64,000 nucleotides of DNA from Marinomonas phaeophyticola (GCF_026966905.1 NZ_JAPUBN010000024.1:186001-250000), one strand, 5' to 3'. Positions 19,267 to 28,808 are shown, counted from the first letter of the stretch. Made by a program: numbers and translations. The notes: generated from the sequence alone by a model not told the origin.

Positions 19267-20523
19267 ATGAAAATTGATTTTATTCTCCCGGATATCGGTG
19301 AAGGCATTGTTGAATGTGAATTAGTCGAATGGCAAATCACTGAAGGCCAAGAAGTTCAAGAAGATCAATCTGTTGCGGATGTGATGACAGATAAAGCCCT
19401 GGTAGAAATCACGTCTATGTATACAGGTCGCATCAGCAAACTGTATTACGCTAAAGGCGAGATAGCTAAAGTACATCAGCCTCTTTTTGAAATTGAAGTG
19501 ACCGATGATGGTGAACAGAACCAATCAGAGCCAGAACCGCTACCAGTAGATGAAGTAAATACATCTACTGGTAGCACAGCAGACGAAAAGCAGGATGTCT
19601 TAAATAATGAGCAAGGCCTTATCTCATCGAGTAATGAGAAAGCGGTTGCCAGCCCAGCGGTCAGACGTTTAGCCCGAGAATGCGGTATAGACATCCATCA
19701 AGTGAAAGGCTCAGGTAAAAATGGCCGCGTCTATAAAGAAGACATTGAAAGCCATCAGACATCTTCATCGGAACAAATACAAACAGTCTCTCATATTTCA
19801 GCGGCAGTAGTCGCCACTCAGGATAGAGTCGAACCAATTAAAGGCATCAAAGCCATCATGGCAAAACAAATGCTGGATTCCGTGCATCGTATCCCACACT
19901 TCACCTACGCAGAAGAGTTGGATGTTACTCATCTGGAAATATTAAGAGCACAGCTAAAACCTGAGTTTGCCGCTCAAGGGGCCAAACTCAGTATGATGCC
20001 ATTTATTATGAAAGCACTGGCATTAACCCTACCTGAGTTTCCAATTTTAAATAGCCGCATTAATGAGGATTGTACTGAGATCACCTATTTAAGTGATATC
20101 AACATTGGCATGGCCGCGGACACACCACTCGGTTTACTGGTACCCAATATTAAACAGGTACAGAACTTATCCTTATTAGAAGTGGCATTAGAGGTGAACA
20201 GACTGGCAGAAGCGGCTCGCAGCGGTAAGCTCAAACCAGATGAAATGAAAGGAGCCAGTATCAGTGTCTCCAACATTGGAGTCATCGGTGGCACCGTCGC
20301 CACCCCTATTATTAATCCACCAGAAGTGGCCATTATGGCGATGGGTCGTATTCAAACACTACCAAGGTTTAATGATAAAGGAGAAGTTGAGGCTCGCAAG
20401 ATCATGCACGTTAGCTGGTCGGGTGACCACCGTATTATCGATGGTGCGACCATGGCTCGCTTCTGTAATAAATGGAAGCACTATGTGGAAAATCCAATTA
20501 CCATGCTGACTCAACTTAGATAA
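19267..20523 (+). CDS. bkdB: Branched-chain 2-oxoacid dehydrogenase E2, dihydrolipoamide acyltransferase
   Basis: Core acyltransferase of 418 residues. A single lipoyl domain (1-80) has lipoylated K43 in DVMTDKALVEI. A flexible linker and a peripheral subunit-binding domain (about 128-165, SPAVRRLARECGIDI and GSGKNGRVYKEDI) follow. The catalytic domain (about 185-418) ends with the active motif SGDHRIIDGA. The EIQxAD-type substrate pocket was not examined residue by residue; branched-chain specificity is inferred from the E1 genes and downstream catabolic operons. A 64-bp gap separates it from E1beta, with ACGAGGAAAC as ribosome site. No E3 gene follows. Confidence 0.93.
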   Translation: MKIDFILPDIGEGIVECELVEWQITEGQEVQEDQSVADVMTDKALVEITSMYTGRISKLYYAKGEIAKVHQPLFEIEVTDDGEQNQSEPEPLPVDEVNTSTGSTADEKQDVLNNEQGLISSSNEKAVASPAVRRLARECGIDIHQVKGSGKNGRVYKEDIESHQTSSSEQIQTVSHISAAVVATQDRVEPIKGIKAIMAKQMLDSVHRIPHFTYAEELDVTHLEILRAQLKPEFAAQGAKLSMMPFIMKALALTLPEFPILNSRINEDCTEITYLSDINIGMAADTPLGLLVPNIKQVQNLSLLEVALEVNRLAEAARSGKLKPDEMKGASISVSNIGVIGGTVATPIINPPEVAIMAMGRIQTLPRFNDKGEVEARKIMHVSWSGDHRIIDGATMARFCNKWKHYVENPITMLTQLR

Positions 20524-20529
20524 CGTAAA

Positions 20530-22380
20530 ATGGCACAACCTACGCTCCAACAGTTCTATATAAATGAAGACCAGTCCATTTATTTAATGAGCCATGAAGA
20601 CGCTCAGAAAATTAAAGATTGGGTTCAGCTTTGTATAGATCAACTTAATTTGCTCGGTTTTTATGACATCGAGTTTATCGGTAAAGGAGCGTATGGTTTT
20701 GTTTTTGGTGGACGGGCTTTGGATAGACAAGATTATGTTTTCAAATTTTCTCGTATTAATCTACCGCAACATATTCAAGATAAGCTAGAAGACGAAGCAT
20801 GGATGCAGAGCCAAATAGAGCACAAGCACATACCTAAAGTTCTCGAATACACTAAAATTTCACGACAATCCATTCTCATGATGTCACGGGCTCGCGGAAT
20901 GGATTTAGAAGCTTACAGCGTCAAATTTGGTCGCCTTCCTCCTCGTCTCGTTATCAAAGTAGCCTCCCAACTCATCGCTATTCTGCAAGTGTTACGAGAC
21001 GTTGAGACCAATAATATGCCGACGCCGATTGTCCATGGGGACATCAAACCCTCTAATATTGTCTTTGATCCGGAGAGTGAAACAGTACAATTAATTGATT
21101 GGGGATCAAGTGTTTATGCTCAATTAGACGCGGATGGACAAGCGGTGGGATACAATGCCTTTGGCTTAATCAGTGATGATGCCCAACAAACAAACGCCAA
21201 ACTGGGTGACGTGTATTTCATTGGCGATGAGCAGCTAAACGGAGAACTTAGCTCTCCACGCTTTGACGAGCAAGGGGTAGCAGGCACGCTATATGCATTG
21301 GCATCAGGCCAAAGTTGTCGTTATGGATTCGATGCAATCCCTGTGACATCCTTAGGGTTACCAAAAGAATTTGCCATCACATTACAAACCTTACTAGCAG
21401 GCAACGATCAACAAAAAAGCCAAGCGGGTGATTACCTTTTCAAAAACATGTCCAAAATGCAAAAGCTAGTGATGCCTGATGTGCCTATTGCGGAAGATAA
21501 AAACCAAATTCCCGTCTGGTGTATAGAAGGCGTAACAGACATGGAAACCGTTGTTTATAGCTCTCGAAAAAGCTTTTTAAGAGAAGGTAATGTGGATCAT
21601 TATTTAATGAATAATGTGGACAATGTGGAGCTAGAAAAATACTACAAAAATTTTATGCATGGCATGGGACACACTGAAAGAGCTTTTTTAGGGGCCATTA
21701 GTCGTCTCGGGAAATACCCTGTCTTAGGTGGTATCGCGGTTCGCTGGGGGGACAATAATGTTTTTATTGACTCCAATCTACAACTACAAGATACCTCCTT
21801 AAAAGTGCCCTTTATAACCGCCGTAAACAATATCGTCACCTTAGCTCAAGCCATTCATCGAGACGGTATTTTTAAGTGTTGCATGTTTAATGCTAAAAAC
21901 ACCCAACATTTAAGTCGAGAAAGTGAGCACGATGCATTTTTACCCGATAAAGAGATGTGTATTCCTTTTGAAACGACGGCAACCTCCTTTGCTGAAGACA
22001 AGAGCCGTCACCACTCTTATTTTGAAGATGGCCAAGACCCTGATGAATTATTGCAGCTACCAGACGCGATTATGGAAGAAATCACCTTCCTAAATAATAT
22101 TCGTCATACCGGATTAATTATCTTCGAAGCCTTACCTACACACCTTAAAATTCACAGTAATTACGTATTACTTGACCCAAAGAAAACGGCAGAATTCACC
22201 GCTGCACTCAATCGAATCGTTCAAGCCATCCCGCAAATCAGTGGTTTAGGTGTGTCAGGTTTTATGAAAATGCCCTATAAAAACACTCGCCAATTTCCTT
22301 TACAAAAGCAAGCACCTGATCGATTTTATCCGAAAGATCCTAGAACACTACTCATAAAAAAGGCCTCTGAAGAGACCTAA
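20530..22380 (+). CDS. Hanks-type Ser/Thr kinase-like protein with unknown C-terminal domain
   Basis: Protein of 616 residues starting 7 bp after the E2 gene, so almost certainly in the same transcript. The N-terminal third is a protein kinase-like fold: glycine loop GKGAYGFVF (51-59), lysine K72 in YVFKFSR, catalytic loop HGDIKPSNIVF (169-179, D171, K173, N176) and DWG (190-192) in place of DFG. All residues needed for phosphotransfer appear present. Residues about 300-616 form a domain I do not recognise, with conserved-looking ISRLGKYPVLGGIAVRWGD and GVSGFMKMPYKN. No membrane segment is seen. A regulatory kinase of the oxoacid dehydrogenase is an attractive guess, not shown; a small-molecule kinase is possible. 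Confidence 0.75.
   Translation: MAQPTLQQFYINEDQSIYLMSHEDAQKIKDWVQLCIDQLNLLGFYDIEFIGKGAYGFVFGGRALDRQDYVFKFSRINLPQHIQDKLEDEAWMQSQIEHKHIPKVLEYTKISRQSILMMSRARGMDLEAYSVKFGRLPPRLVIKVASQLIAILQVLRDVETNNMPTPIVHGDIKPSNIVFDPESETVQLIDWGSSVYAQLDADGQAVGYNAFGLISDDAQQTNAKLGDVYFIGDEQLNGELSSPRFDEQGVAGTLYALASGQSCRYGFDAIPVTSLGLPKEFAITLQTLLAGNDQQKSQAGDYLFKNMSKMQKLVMPDVPIAEDKNQIPVWCIEGVTDMETVVYSSRKSFLREGNVDHYLMNNVDNVELEKYYKNFMHGMGHTERAFLGAISRLGKYPVLGGIAVRWGDNNVFIDSNLQLQDTSLKVPFITAVNNIVTLAQAIHRDGIFKCCMFNAKNTQHLSRESEHDAFLPDKEMCIPFETTATSFAEDKSRHHSYFEDGQDPDELLQLPDAIMEEITFLNNIRHTGLIIFEALPTHLKIHSNYVLLDPKKTAEFTAALNRIVQAIPQISGLGVSGFMKMPYKNTRQFPLQKQAPDRFYPKDPRTLLIKKASEET
22356..22378 (-). terminator. Terminator for the GFA-like gene, inside the kinase gene end
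   Basis: On the minus strand AGGTCTCT, TC, AGAGGCCT forms an 8-bp stem with one mismatch, followed by six T. It overlaps the last codons of the convergent kinase-like gene and probably ends the transcript of the gene at 22426-22836. Confidence 0.5.
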
Positions 22381-22425
22381 TTTCGCCATTCATTTTCTAT
22401 CATATCTTACTGGTATAACAAAACG

Positions 22426-22836
22426 TCATTCAGGAAAACCATCCACCGAAGGTGCTTGCACTGCCGCTTCAAACCAATCTACTTTTTCGGCACAAAAAAT
22501 ATTTTTTGTTGGAAACACACTCTTAGGAGCTTGATCTAAAGAGCCAGCAGGCACGAGTAACGCCTTACCACTTTTGGTCACTAGCGGCATACCAGACCCA
22601 CATTGTGCACAAAAACTCTTAGAGAAACTTCTATTCGGATAATCATAGCGAATTAACTTCTCTTTACCCTGTAACCACTGAATGTTACTCGGGGTGGTAA
22701 ATAGGTTGGACGCATTTGATGATCCACTAATTTGTTGGCACTGGCGACAATGACAGAAATAAAAGGCTGAAAAGTCGTCTTTTAATGAAAATCTAATATC
22801 GCCACATAAGCAGCTACCGGTAAGTGAATTAGGCAC
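22426..22836 (-). CDS. GFA/CENP-V family zinc-binding protein
   Basis: Small protein of about 136 residues with the beta-tent fold of the glutathione-dependent formaldehyde-activating (GFA) family. Zinc ligands are seen in GSCLCGDIRF, CHCRQCQ and CAQCGSGMP. Most members have no known reaction and do not act on formaldehyde. The GTG at 22836 is preferred since TTGGAGGT lies right before it; another GTG at 22878 would add 14 residues. It is a single gene converging on the kinase gene. Confidence 0.8.
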   Translation of the reverse strand: MPNSLTGSCLCGDIRFSLKDDFSAFYFCHCRQCQQISGSSNASNLFTTPSNIQWLQGKEKLIRYDYPNRSFSKSFCAQCGSGMPLVTKSGKALLVPAGSLDQAPKSVFPTKNIFCAEKVDWFEAAVQAPSVDGFPE

Positions 22837-22956
22837 AATACCTCCAAGTGAATAATTAAACGATGAGAAACAGATCACTCGTTGATCCGCCTTTAGCCTC
22901 TCTATTTTTCTACTATATACTAAGCCGTTTACAAAAGTAGAGCGGCCACAGGATTT

Positions 22957-23682
22957 TTATGAAAATAAAAATAACTTACAAGCGGCCAAGGTCGCCATAA
23001 TTCGGATTAACCATTTAAACTGGCTAGGGTTCACTTTCTTTAAAAAATGGTAGCCTATAAAAGCGCCAACCATCAGCCCTGGAACACCTTGAAAACTGCT
23101 TATAATGGAGTCTTGAGTTAATAAACCTAACGGTATAAACAGTGGGATTTTTAGCATATTTATCATAAACAAAATCCATGTTCTAGTGCTCACATAGGTT
23201 TCCTTATCCAGTTTTTGTTCCAATAAAAATAAACTAAATACTGGCCCTGCCGCATTCGATATCATGCTAATCAAACCACTGATAAACCCCATTCCATAAG
23301 CGGCACTATTGGTTTGCATAAAGGTGGCGGGGCGATACTCTAAATACAAGCTCAAACCAATCATACTGATCATAATGACACCCAGAGTAATCACGAAATC
23401 ATCAGGGTCTATGGTGGCTAACACATAACTGCCTATCAACATCCCTAATAACACTAAAGGAATAAAATGCCATAACACCGACCAAGCCACTTTAGACCGA
23501 TAACTCAATACGGCCATCACATCGGTAATTAAGTACAAGGGCAATAACATCCCTAATGCTTCGGGTCCGGGGAACGCAATCATCATGATGGGGACAATCA
23601 ATAGCCCCATCCCTCCCACGGAAAACTTAGAGAAACCGGTAATTAAACCTGCGAAAGTGAGGACAAGAAATGTTGTGTCCAT
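22957..23682 (-). CDS. TauE/SafE-family membrane permease
   Basis: Membrane protein of 241 residues with about eight hydrophobic segments arranged as two similar halves, the pattern of the TauE/SafE (DUF81) family of anion or sulfonate exporters. Conserved features include the N-terminal GLITGFSKFSVGGMG and the glycine-rich GMLIGSYVLATI segment. The substrate is unknown. It is divergent from the LysR gene at 23830, whose product likely controls it; the 147-bp spacer is AT-rich. Confidence 0.85.
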   Translation of the reverse strand: MDTTFLVLTFAGLITGFSKFSVGGMGLLIVPIMMIAFPGPEALGMLLPLYLITDVMAVLSYRSKVAWSVLWHFIPLVLLGMLIGSYVLATIDPDDFVITLGVIMISMIGLSLYLEYRPATFMQTNSAAYGMGFISGLISMISNAAGPVFSLFLLEQKLDKETYVSTRTWILFMINMLKIPLFIPLGLLTQDSIISSFQGVPGLMVGAFIGYHFLKKVNPSQFKWLIRIMATLAACKLFLFS

Positions 23683-23829
23683 TGATATTTAGCACCTTAA
23701 AATAAGTGGCTGCGTACCTAAATACACAGTTAATAATGAAGTCTATTGATAAACGGTAGAATAAAAGAAATAATGAAAAATAAATAATCTCGTTTTCCTA
23801 TTAAAACGATCAATAAAAATGATCATATT

Positions 23830-24726
23830 ATGAAATTAGACCAAGTAAGAGCATTCATCGCCGTAGTAGAAACCGGCAGCTTTCGTTCAGCCGCCACAGC
23901 GATTCATAAAACTCAGCCTAGTATCAGTGCCTCCATCAAATCACTGGAAGAGCAGTACGATATTCTATTATTCGACAGAGACAGTTATCGTCCTACTCTT
24001 ACTGCCGCAGGGCATTCATTTTTTCAACAAAGTAAAAAGCTGCTATCTCAAGTACAACAACTAGAATCACTAGGACACAACCTCTCTCACGGTGTCGACA
24101 TGCCGTTACGGATTTGTTTAAGCCAAATGACGCTCACCTCTAATTGCATGCAGAAAATTAAACAGTTTACGCAATTGCACCCTCACATTTCCTTAGATAT
24201 AACCACAGGACATATGCATGGGGTACAAGAAACACTACTAAAAGATCAATCGGACATTGCTATCGGCCCAAGATATGGCTTAGACGATCGTCATGCTTTT
24301 ACCGAGTTAATGACAGTCAATATGGTTACCGTGATTCATCCAGATTTATTGGAAGAACTAAACACGATAGGAGGGAAAAGTTCGGGCAAAATAAAACAGC
24401 AACAACTTTACCCCATTCCTCAAATACTCGTCAGTAACCCTTCCCGTAGCAATAAAAATAACGATGGTTATCAACACCTATTGGCAACGGGAAAACGCTG
24501 GTTTGTGAGTGACTTTAATGCCAAAAAAACACTGCTTCTAAATGGCTTTGGTTGGGCAAGAATGCCTCGACATATTATCAAAGAAAACCTAGATAGCGGA
24601 GAGCTCATTGCGATTGATATAGAACAATTTGCTTCTACCAGTGAAATGCCAGTCTTAATGATTCGTTTACGCAATCAAACACGGAGTCATCAAGCTAATC
24701 TTTTCTGGGATTTTATGAAACCGTAA
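23830..24726 (+). CDS. LysR-family transcriptional regulator
   Basis: LysR regulator of 298 residues. The N-terminal winged helix (1-60) reads FIAVVETGSFRSAATAIHKTQPSISASIKSLE, followed by a linker helix and the periplasmic-binding-like effector domain (about 90-295). Its position opposite the TauE/SafE permease suggests that it regulates that gene. The effector is unknown. The gene converges on the AraC-type gene with a 28-bp gap. Confidence 0.9.
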   Translation: MKLDQVRAFIAVVETGSFRSAATAIHKTQPSISASIKSLEEQYDILLFDRDSYRPTLTAAGHSFFQQSKKLLSQVQQLESLGHNLSHGVDMPLRICLSQMTLTSNCMQKIKQFTQLHPHISLDITTGHMHGVQETLLKDQSDIAIGPRYGLDDRHAFTELMTVNMVTVIHPDLLEELNTIGGKSSGKIKQQQLYPIPQILVSNPSRSNKNNDGYQHLLATGKRWFVSDFNAKKTLLLNGFGWARMPRHIIKENLDSGELIAIDIEQFASTSEMPVLMIRLRNQTRSHQANLFWDFMKP

Positions 24727-24754
24727 TGCCATACAAAAGCGTAATAGAAGCAAA

Positions 24755-25546
24755 CTAAGAAAAATAACTCTTAGGTGTACAGTGAAAAAAGCGATGGAAC
24801 GCATAAGTAAAAGCGGAAGGTGAACTGTAGCCAACTTCCAAGGCCACTTGCGTTACTGACAGACCTTTCTCAAGCAATTCCAAGGAATAGAGTAACCGTA
24901 ATCGTTGCCGCCATTCTTTAAACCCCATACCAGTTTGTGCATTAAACGCGCGGCTTATGGTACGACTGGAAACACCGATACACTTGGCCCATGCATCCAA
25001 ATTCATCTCATTACTCGGTTGCATCTGTATGGTTTCGACTAATGGTATCAATCGAGCGTCCTTAGGAATGGACAGAGTCAATCCATTGTCTTTTTGTACG
25101 GATAACTGATCCAGCAATACAGTGAGTAAACGAAAGTCCATAGCGTCCCAAATAAGATCCACATCACAACGAGCAACCACCTCTAGAATCAAGGCTTTGA
25201 TTAAAGGTGAAATACTCAATACCTTACTTTTTTGACCTAATGCTTTAACTTGATCTGGGCGAAAGTATAAGCTGCGGAACTTGGCTCCCACAGCCGTAAA
25301 GGTTCTATGCTCACAATTAGGTGGTAACCAAATGGCTTTATGCGGAGGAATGACTACCATTTGATCGGCAAAGCTAACCGTTAAGAGGCCACTCGAGGCG
25401 TACATTAATTGATACCACTCATGACAATGCCAAACCCCTTGATGGGCAGGGGGCATATCATTCTGATAGGCTAACACGAACCTATCATTCGCCTGCGCAA
25501 TTTGCTCATTAGAGCGGCGTAACGTTAGCCCAGTTTTAATCTCCAT
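24755..25546 (-). CDS. AraC-family transcriptional regulator with cupin sensor
   Basis: Regulator of 263 residues. The N-terminal cupin half (about 20-110) holds the metal-type WHCHEWYQLMYASSG and IPPHKAIWLPPNCEH. The C-terminal AraC double helix-turn-helix (about 160-263) includes LDAWAKCIGVSSRTISRAF and VTQVALEVGYSSPSAFTYAFHRFFHCTPKSY. The layout resembles NimR-type regulators that sit opposite an MFS exporter, and an MFS gene is indeed divergent here. It may control that transporter and itself. Confidence 0.9.
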   Translation of the reverse strand: MEIKTGLTLRRSNEQIAQANDRFVLAYQNDMPPAHQGVWHCHEWYQLMYASSGLLTVSFADQMVVIPPHKAIWLPPNCEHRTFTAVGAKFRSLYFRPDQVKALGQKSKVLSISPLIKALILEVVARCDVDLIWDAMDFRLLTVLLDQLSVQKDNGLTLSIPKDARLIPLVETIQMQPSNEMNLDAWAKCIGVSSRTISRAFNAQTGMGFKEWRQRLRLLYSLELLEKGLSVTQVALEVGYSSPSAFTYAFHRFFHCTPKSYFS

Positions 25547-25639
25547 GCTTATACTCCAATACTCAACGGCGAGCGCGATAACTAAGAAAGTCGCTCATTG
25601 AAATTACTTGGTACAATGTAGCGTATTAAGGTGCGAACC

Positions 25640-25663
25640 ATTAACCCTACATGAAAGGTTAAT
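25640..25663. repeat. Inverted repeat in the araC-MFS divergent region
   Basis: ATTAACC (25640-25646) and GGTTAAT (25657-25663) form a 7-bp inverted repeat with a 10-nt spacer, between the divergent AraC-type and MFS genes. It could be an operator. Just after it a 31-codon open frame (25665-25760) could encode a small hydrophobic peptide, but nothing supports its expression. Confidence 0.3.
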
Positions 25664-25817
25664 CATGAAACCCATCGTCAAAAACGCCATTCTTCTATTA
25701 CGGCCCTATCTTGCTCTTTTTGATCAGCCATTATACATTCATTTCCAATTCGTCCGTTAATCGACATAAACTGACCCTTTATGGAAGGTCAGACAAAATA
25801 AACCTTGTTATTCTAGT

Positions 25818-27050
25818 ATGCATCAAGCAACACACATGGATATTAATCGAATGAAGACAATACCTATCTCATCCCCTACGAGAAAATCGTGGCAAACTCC
25901 GACAGTGCTATTAATGCTAATATCAATAATTGTTCCCATGTCATTTGCAACATGGCAGGCACTACTCAATAATTTCGTGATTGAACGGGCCGCGTTTACC
26001 GGTGCAGAAATAGGGCTCTTACAAAGCGTAAGAGAAATCCCAGGTTTCTTAGCTTTTACCGCGGTCTTTGTACTGTTGTTTATTCGAGAGCAAGCCTTTA
26101 TGGTGATGGCTCTAGTAATGCTGACGGCCGGAGTGGCTATTACTGGTTTCTTCCCTTCTGTTGGAGGTCTACTCTGCACCACATTGCTCATGTCTATCGG
26201 TTTTCATTATTTTGAAACCTTAAAACAATCTCTTTCTCTGCAATGGCTCACAAAGGAGGAAGCACCAGAGGTTCTAGGAAAATTAATCTCTGTTGGCGCG
26301 TTAGCCTCTTTAATTACCTATGGCTTTTTATGGGGCGCTTTAGAAGTTCTACAATTGGACTTTATGTGGATTTACCTAATTGCAGGAACGCTAGCCCTCG
26401 CTGTCGTGGCTTTTATTTGGATTGCATTCCCTAGATTTGAAAGTAAAACAGTACAACATAAAACACTTATCTTAAGAAAACGCTATTGGCTATATTACGC
26501 TCTGGTCTTTATGAGTGGTGCCAGAAGGCAAATATTTGTGGTTTTTGCTGGCTTTTTAATGGTTGAAAAGTTTCATTATTCTGCCGCTGATATCACTTTG
26601 CTCTTCCTGATCAATTATGCGTTTAATTGGCTGTTCGCAAAAAAAATAGGTCGTATTATTGGTATTGTGGGAGAAAGAAATTCTCTATTGTTTGAATATG
26701 TCGGGCTGATTTTGGTTTTTGTGGGTTACGCATTCGTAGAACAAGCCGAATGGGCAGCCACCTTATATGTGGTAGACCATTTATTTTTTGCGTTAGCCAT
26801 TGCGATTAAAACCTATTTTCAAAAAATAGCAGATCCAGCGGATATCGCGTCTACTTCTGGTATTTCATTCACCATTAGCCATATTGCGGCCGTCGTGATT
26901 CCGGTAACTTTTGGTTTACTATGGCTAATATCCCCTACTGCGGTATTCTTAGCAGGAGCCGCGATGGCAGTCGCCTCCTTGATATTAGCGTTCAATATTC
27001 CTGATAAACCTCTGCCAAACAATGAAGTAAGACTTTTTAGGTGGTCTTAG
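25818..27050 (+). CDS. Major facilitator superfamily transporter
   Basis: Integral membrane protein of up to 410 residues with about 12 membrane segments, including SIIVPMSFATWQALLNNFVI, GFLAFTAVFVLLFI and a late IAAVVIPVTFGLLWLI. Substrate is unknown. ATG codons at 25818, 25836 and 25851 are all possible, and none has a clear ribosome site, so the start is uncertain by 11 codons. It is divergent from the AraC regulator, which suggests inducible export or uptake. A long inverted repeat lies 43 bp past its stop. Confidence 0.85.
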   Translation: MHQATHMDINRMKTIPISSPTRKSWQTPTVLLMLISIIVPMSFATWQALLNNFVIERAAFTGAEIGLLQSVREIPGFLAFTAVFVLLFIREQAFMVMALVMLTAGVAITGFFPSVGGLLCTTLLMSIGFHYFETLKQSLSLQWLTKEEAPEVLGKLISVGALASLITYGFLWGALEVLQLDFMWIYLIAGTLALAVVAFIWIAFPRFESKTVQHKTLILRKRYWLYYALVFMSGARRQIFVVFAGFLMVEKFHYSAADITLLFLINYAFNWLFAKKIGRIIGIVGERNSLLFEYVGLILVFVGYAFVEQAEWAATLYVVDHLFFALAIAIKTYFQKIADPADIASTSGISFTISHIAAVVIPVTFGLLWLISPTAVFLAGAAMAVASLILAFNIPDKPLPNNEVRLFRWS

Positions 27051-27092
27051 TTGTACATAGACACATCATTTTAAAATCTGCTTTTTAAGCCC

Positions 27093-27136
27093 CTATCAAC
27101 CAAATATTTGATCATATTCAAATATTTGGTTGATAG
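27093..27136. repeat. Perfect 19-bp inverted repeat between the MFS and gabD genes
   Basis: CTATCAACCAAATATTTGA (27093-27111) is repeated in inverted form at 27118-27136 around the 6-nt loop TCATAT. Each arm contains the palindrome CAAATATTTG. It could form a strong hairpin ending the MFS transcript, but no T-run follows on either strand, so a paired operator for gabD is an alternative. Confidence 0.6.
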
Positions 27137-27251
27137 CTCACCATTATTCCCTTTTTATTTCTCCTTATGATGAGGGAAAATGGCGTTCATTATAATTTCA
27201 AACGAAGCACATAGAGCATTCAAATATGATGCTTTTTGACAGGAGATTTTT

Positions 27252-28736
27252 ATGTCTTTATCTACACATTTGCTCAGCACATTTTCTCAGCCAGAACTGA
27301 TTCATCATCAGTCGTATATTAATGGTCAATGGGTCAATTCGCTTTCAGGAGACACTTTTCCTGTCATCAATCCATCAACAGGCGAACATTTAATTGATGT
27401 AGCCGATGTCGGTGCATTAGAAACCAAACACGCCATTGACGCTGCACAAGTTGCGTTGGGAAAATGGCGTACTGTCTTACCAAAAGAAAGATCACGTTTA
27501 TTACGAAAATGGTATCAATTGATTCTCGATAACCAAGACGATTTAGCAAGATTAATGACGCTCGAACAAGGTAAGCCTTTTGCGGAATCCAAAGGAGAAG
27601 TACTGTATGGGGCGTCTTTTATTGATTGGTTTGCCGACGAAGCTCGACGTTTATATGGAGATGTCATCCCTACTTTTGCTCAAGACAAACGCCTATTAAC
27701 CGTTAAGCAACCCGTTGGTGTTGTTGCTGCAATTACACCGTGGAACTTTCCAATAGCCATGATTACCCGTAAAGCCGGTCCCGCATTAGCCGCTGGCTGC
27801 ACCATTGTAATCAAGCCCTCGGATGAAACGCCATTGTGTGCACTCGCACTAGCGGATTTGGCGCAACAAGCCGGAATCCCAGCCGGTGTCCTTAATGTTG
27901 TTGTCGGCAAAAAAGCCGCCGACATTGGTAATGCTTTAACTTCTCATACTGATGTCAAAAAATTAAGCTTTACTGGTTCCACACCAGTAGGTAAGTTATT
28001 ACTCACTCAATGTGCACAAACCGTTAAACGGACCTCTATGGAATTAGGTGGTAATGCACCCTTTATCGTTTTTAACGACGCCGATGTCGATGCAGCCGTC
28101 GAAGGCGCCATTGCATCTAAATACCGTAATGCAGGGCAAACCTGTGTCTGCGCCAATCGCATGCTAGTACAAGCTGGTATTTACGATACTTTCGCTGAAA
28201 AGCTCGCCGCTCGCGTTCAACAACTCACCACAGGTGATGGCTTTAGTCGCAATGTGCATATTGGTCCATTAATAAACTCAGCCGCCATTAAAAAGGTCTC
28301 TGAACTGGTCAATGATGCGGTTAATAATGGCGCTACTGCGCTTATTGGCGGTAAACCAGCAACCTCTCTTGGCACACAATTCTATGAGCCAACCATCTTA
28401 ACCGGCGTTACCCAAGATATGACCATTTTTCACAATGAAATATTTGGCCCCGTGGCGCCTTTATTTAAATTTGAAACTGAAGCAGAAGCCATTGAAATGG
28501 CGAATGACACACCTTTTGGCTTAGCGTCCTATTTCTATTCACAAGACTTAGCTCGCATTTGGAGAGTATCTGAAGCATTAGATTATGGCATGGTCGGTAT
28601 CAATGAAGGCATAGTGTCAACAGAAGTCGCTCCTTTTGGTGGTATGAAAGAGTCTGGTAGTGGTCGCGAAGGTTCAAAATACGGCATCGATGAATACGTC
28701 GAAATCAAATACCTATGCATGGGTGGCTTACGTTAA
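27252..28736 (+). CDS. gabD: Succinate-semialdehyde dehydrogenase, NAD(P)+
   Basis: Aldehyde dehydrogenase of 494 residues that oxidises succinate semialdehyde to succinate, the second step of GABA degradation. The cofactor and active-site features are the PWNFPIAMITRK motif, MELGGNAPFIVF with the catalytic Glu, and NAGQTCVCANR with the catalytic Cys (two Cys around it). The end FGGMKESGSGREGSKYGIDEY is typical of GabD. RBS GGAG lies 8 nt before the ATG. The gabT that normally follows survives only as a remnant at 28809, so GabD here must use semialdehyde from another source or from another aminotransferase. Confidence 0.92.
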   Translation: MSLSTHLLSTFSQPELIHHQSYINGQWVNSLSGDTFPVINPSTGEHLIDVADVGALETKHAIDAAQVALGKWRTVLPKERSRLLRKWYQLILDNQDDLARLMTLEQGKPFAESKGEVLYGASFIDWFADEARRLYGDVIPTFAQDKRLLTVKQPVGVVAAITPWNFPIAMITRKAGPALAAGCTIVIKPSDETPLCALALADLAQQAGIPAGVLNVVVGKKAADIGNALTSHTDVKKLSFTGSTPVGKLLLTQCAQTVKRTSMELGGNAPFIVFNDADVDAAVEGAIASKYRNAGQTCVCANRMLVQAGIYDTFAEKLAARVQQLTTGDGFSRNVHIGPLINSAAIKKVSELVNDAVNNGATALIGGKPATSLGTQFYEPTILTGVTQDMTIFHNEIFGPVAPLFKFETEAEAIEMANDTPFGLASYFYSQDLARIWRVSEALDYGMVGINEGIVSTEVAPFGGMKESGSGREGSKYGIDEYVEIKYLCMGGLR

Positions 28737-28808
28737 TTAACGCAATCGAATAGAACGACATCACCCTTAAATAGAGCAACATATAACATTAAAAATAGGA
28801 CACACACT

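Noticed and set aside
20530..22380. Reading the kinase-like gene as an orthologue of eukaryotic BCKDH kinase
   Set aside because: BCKDK has a GHKL ATP-binding fold; this protein has Hanks-type motifs (HGDIKPSN, DWG), so any shared role would be analogous, not homologous.
25665..25760. A 31-codon hydrophobic small open frame before the MFS gene
   Set aside because: Only a weak AAGG ribosome site and no recognisable similarity; listed as a possibility within the neighbouring repeat entry, not as a gene.
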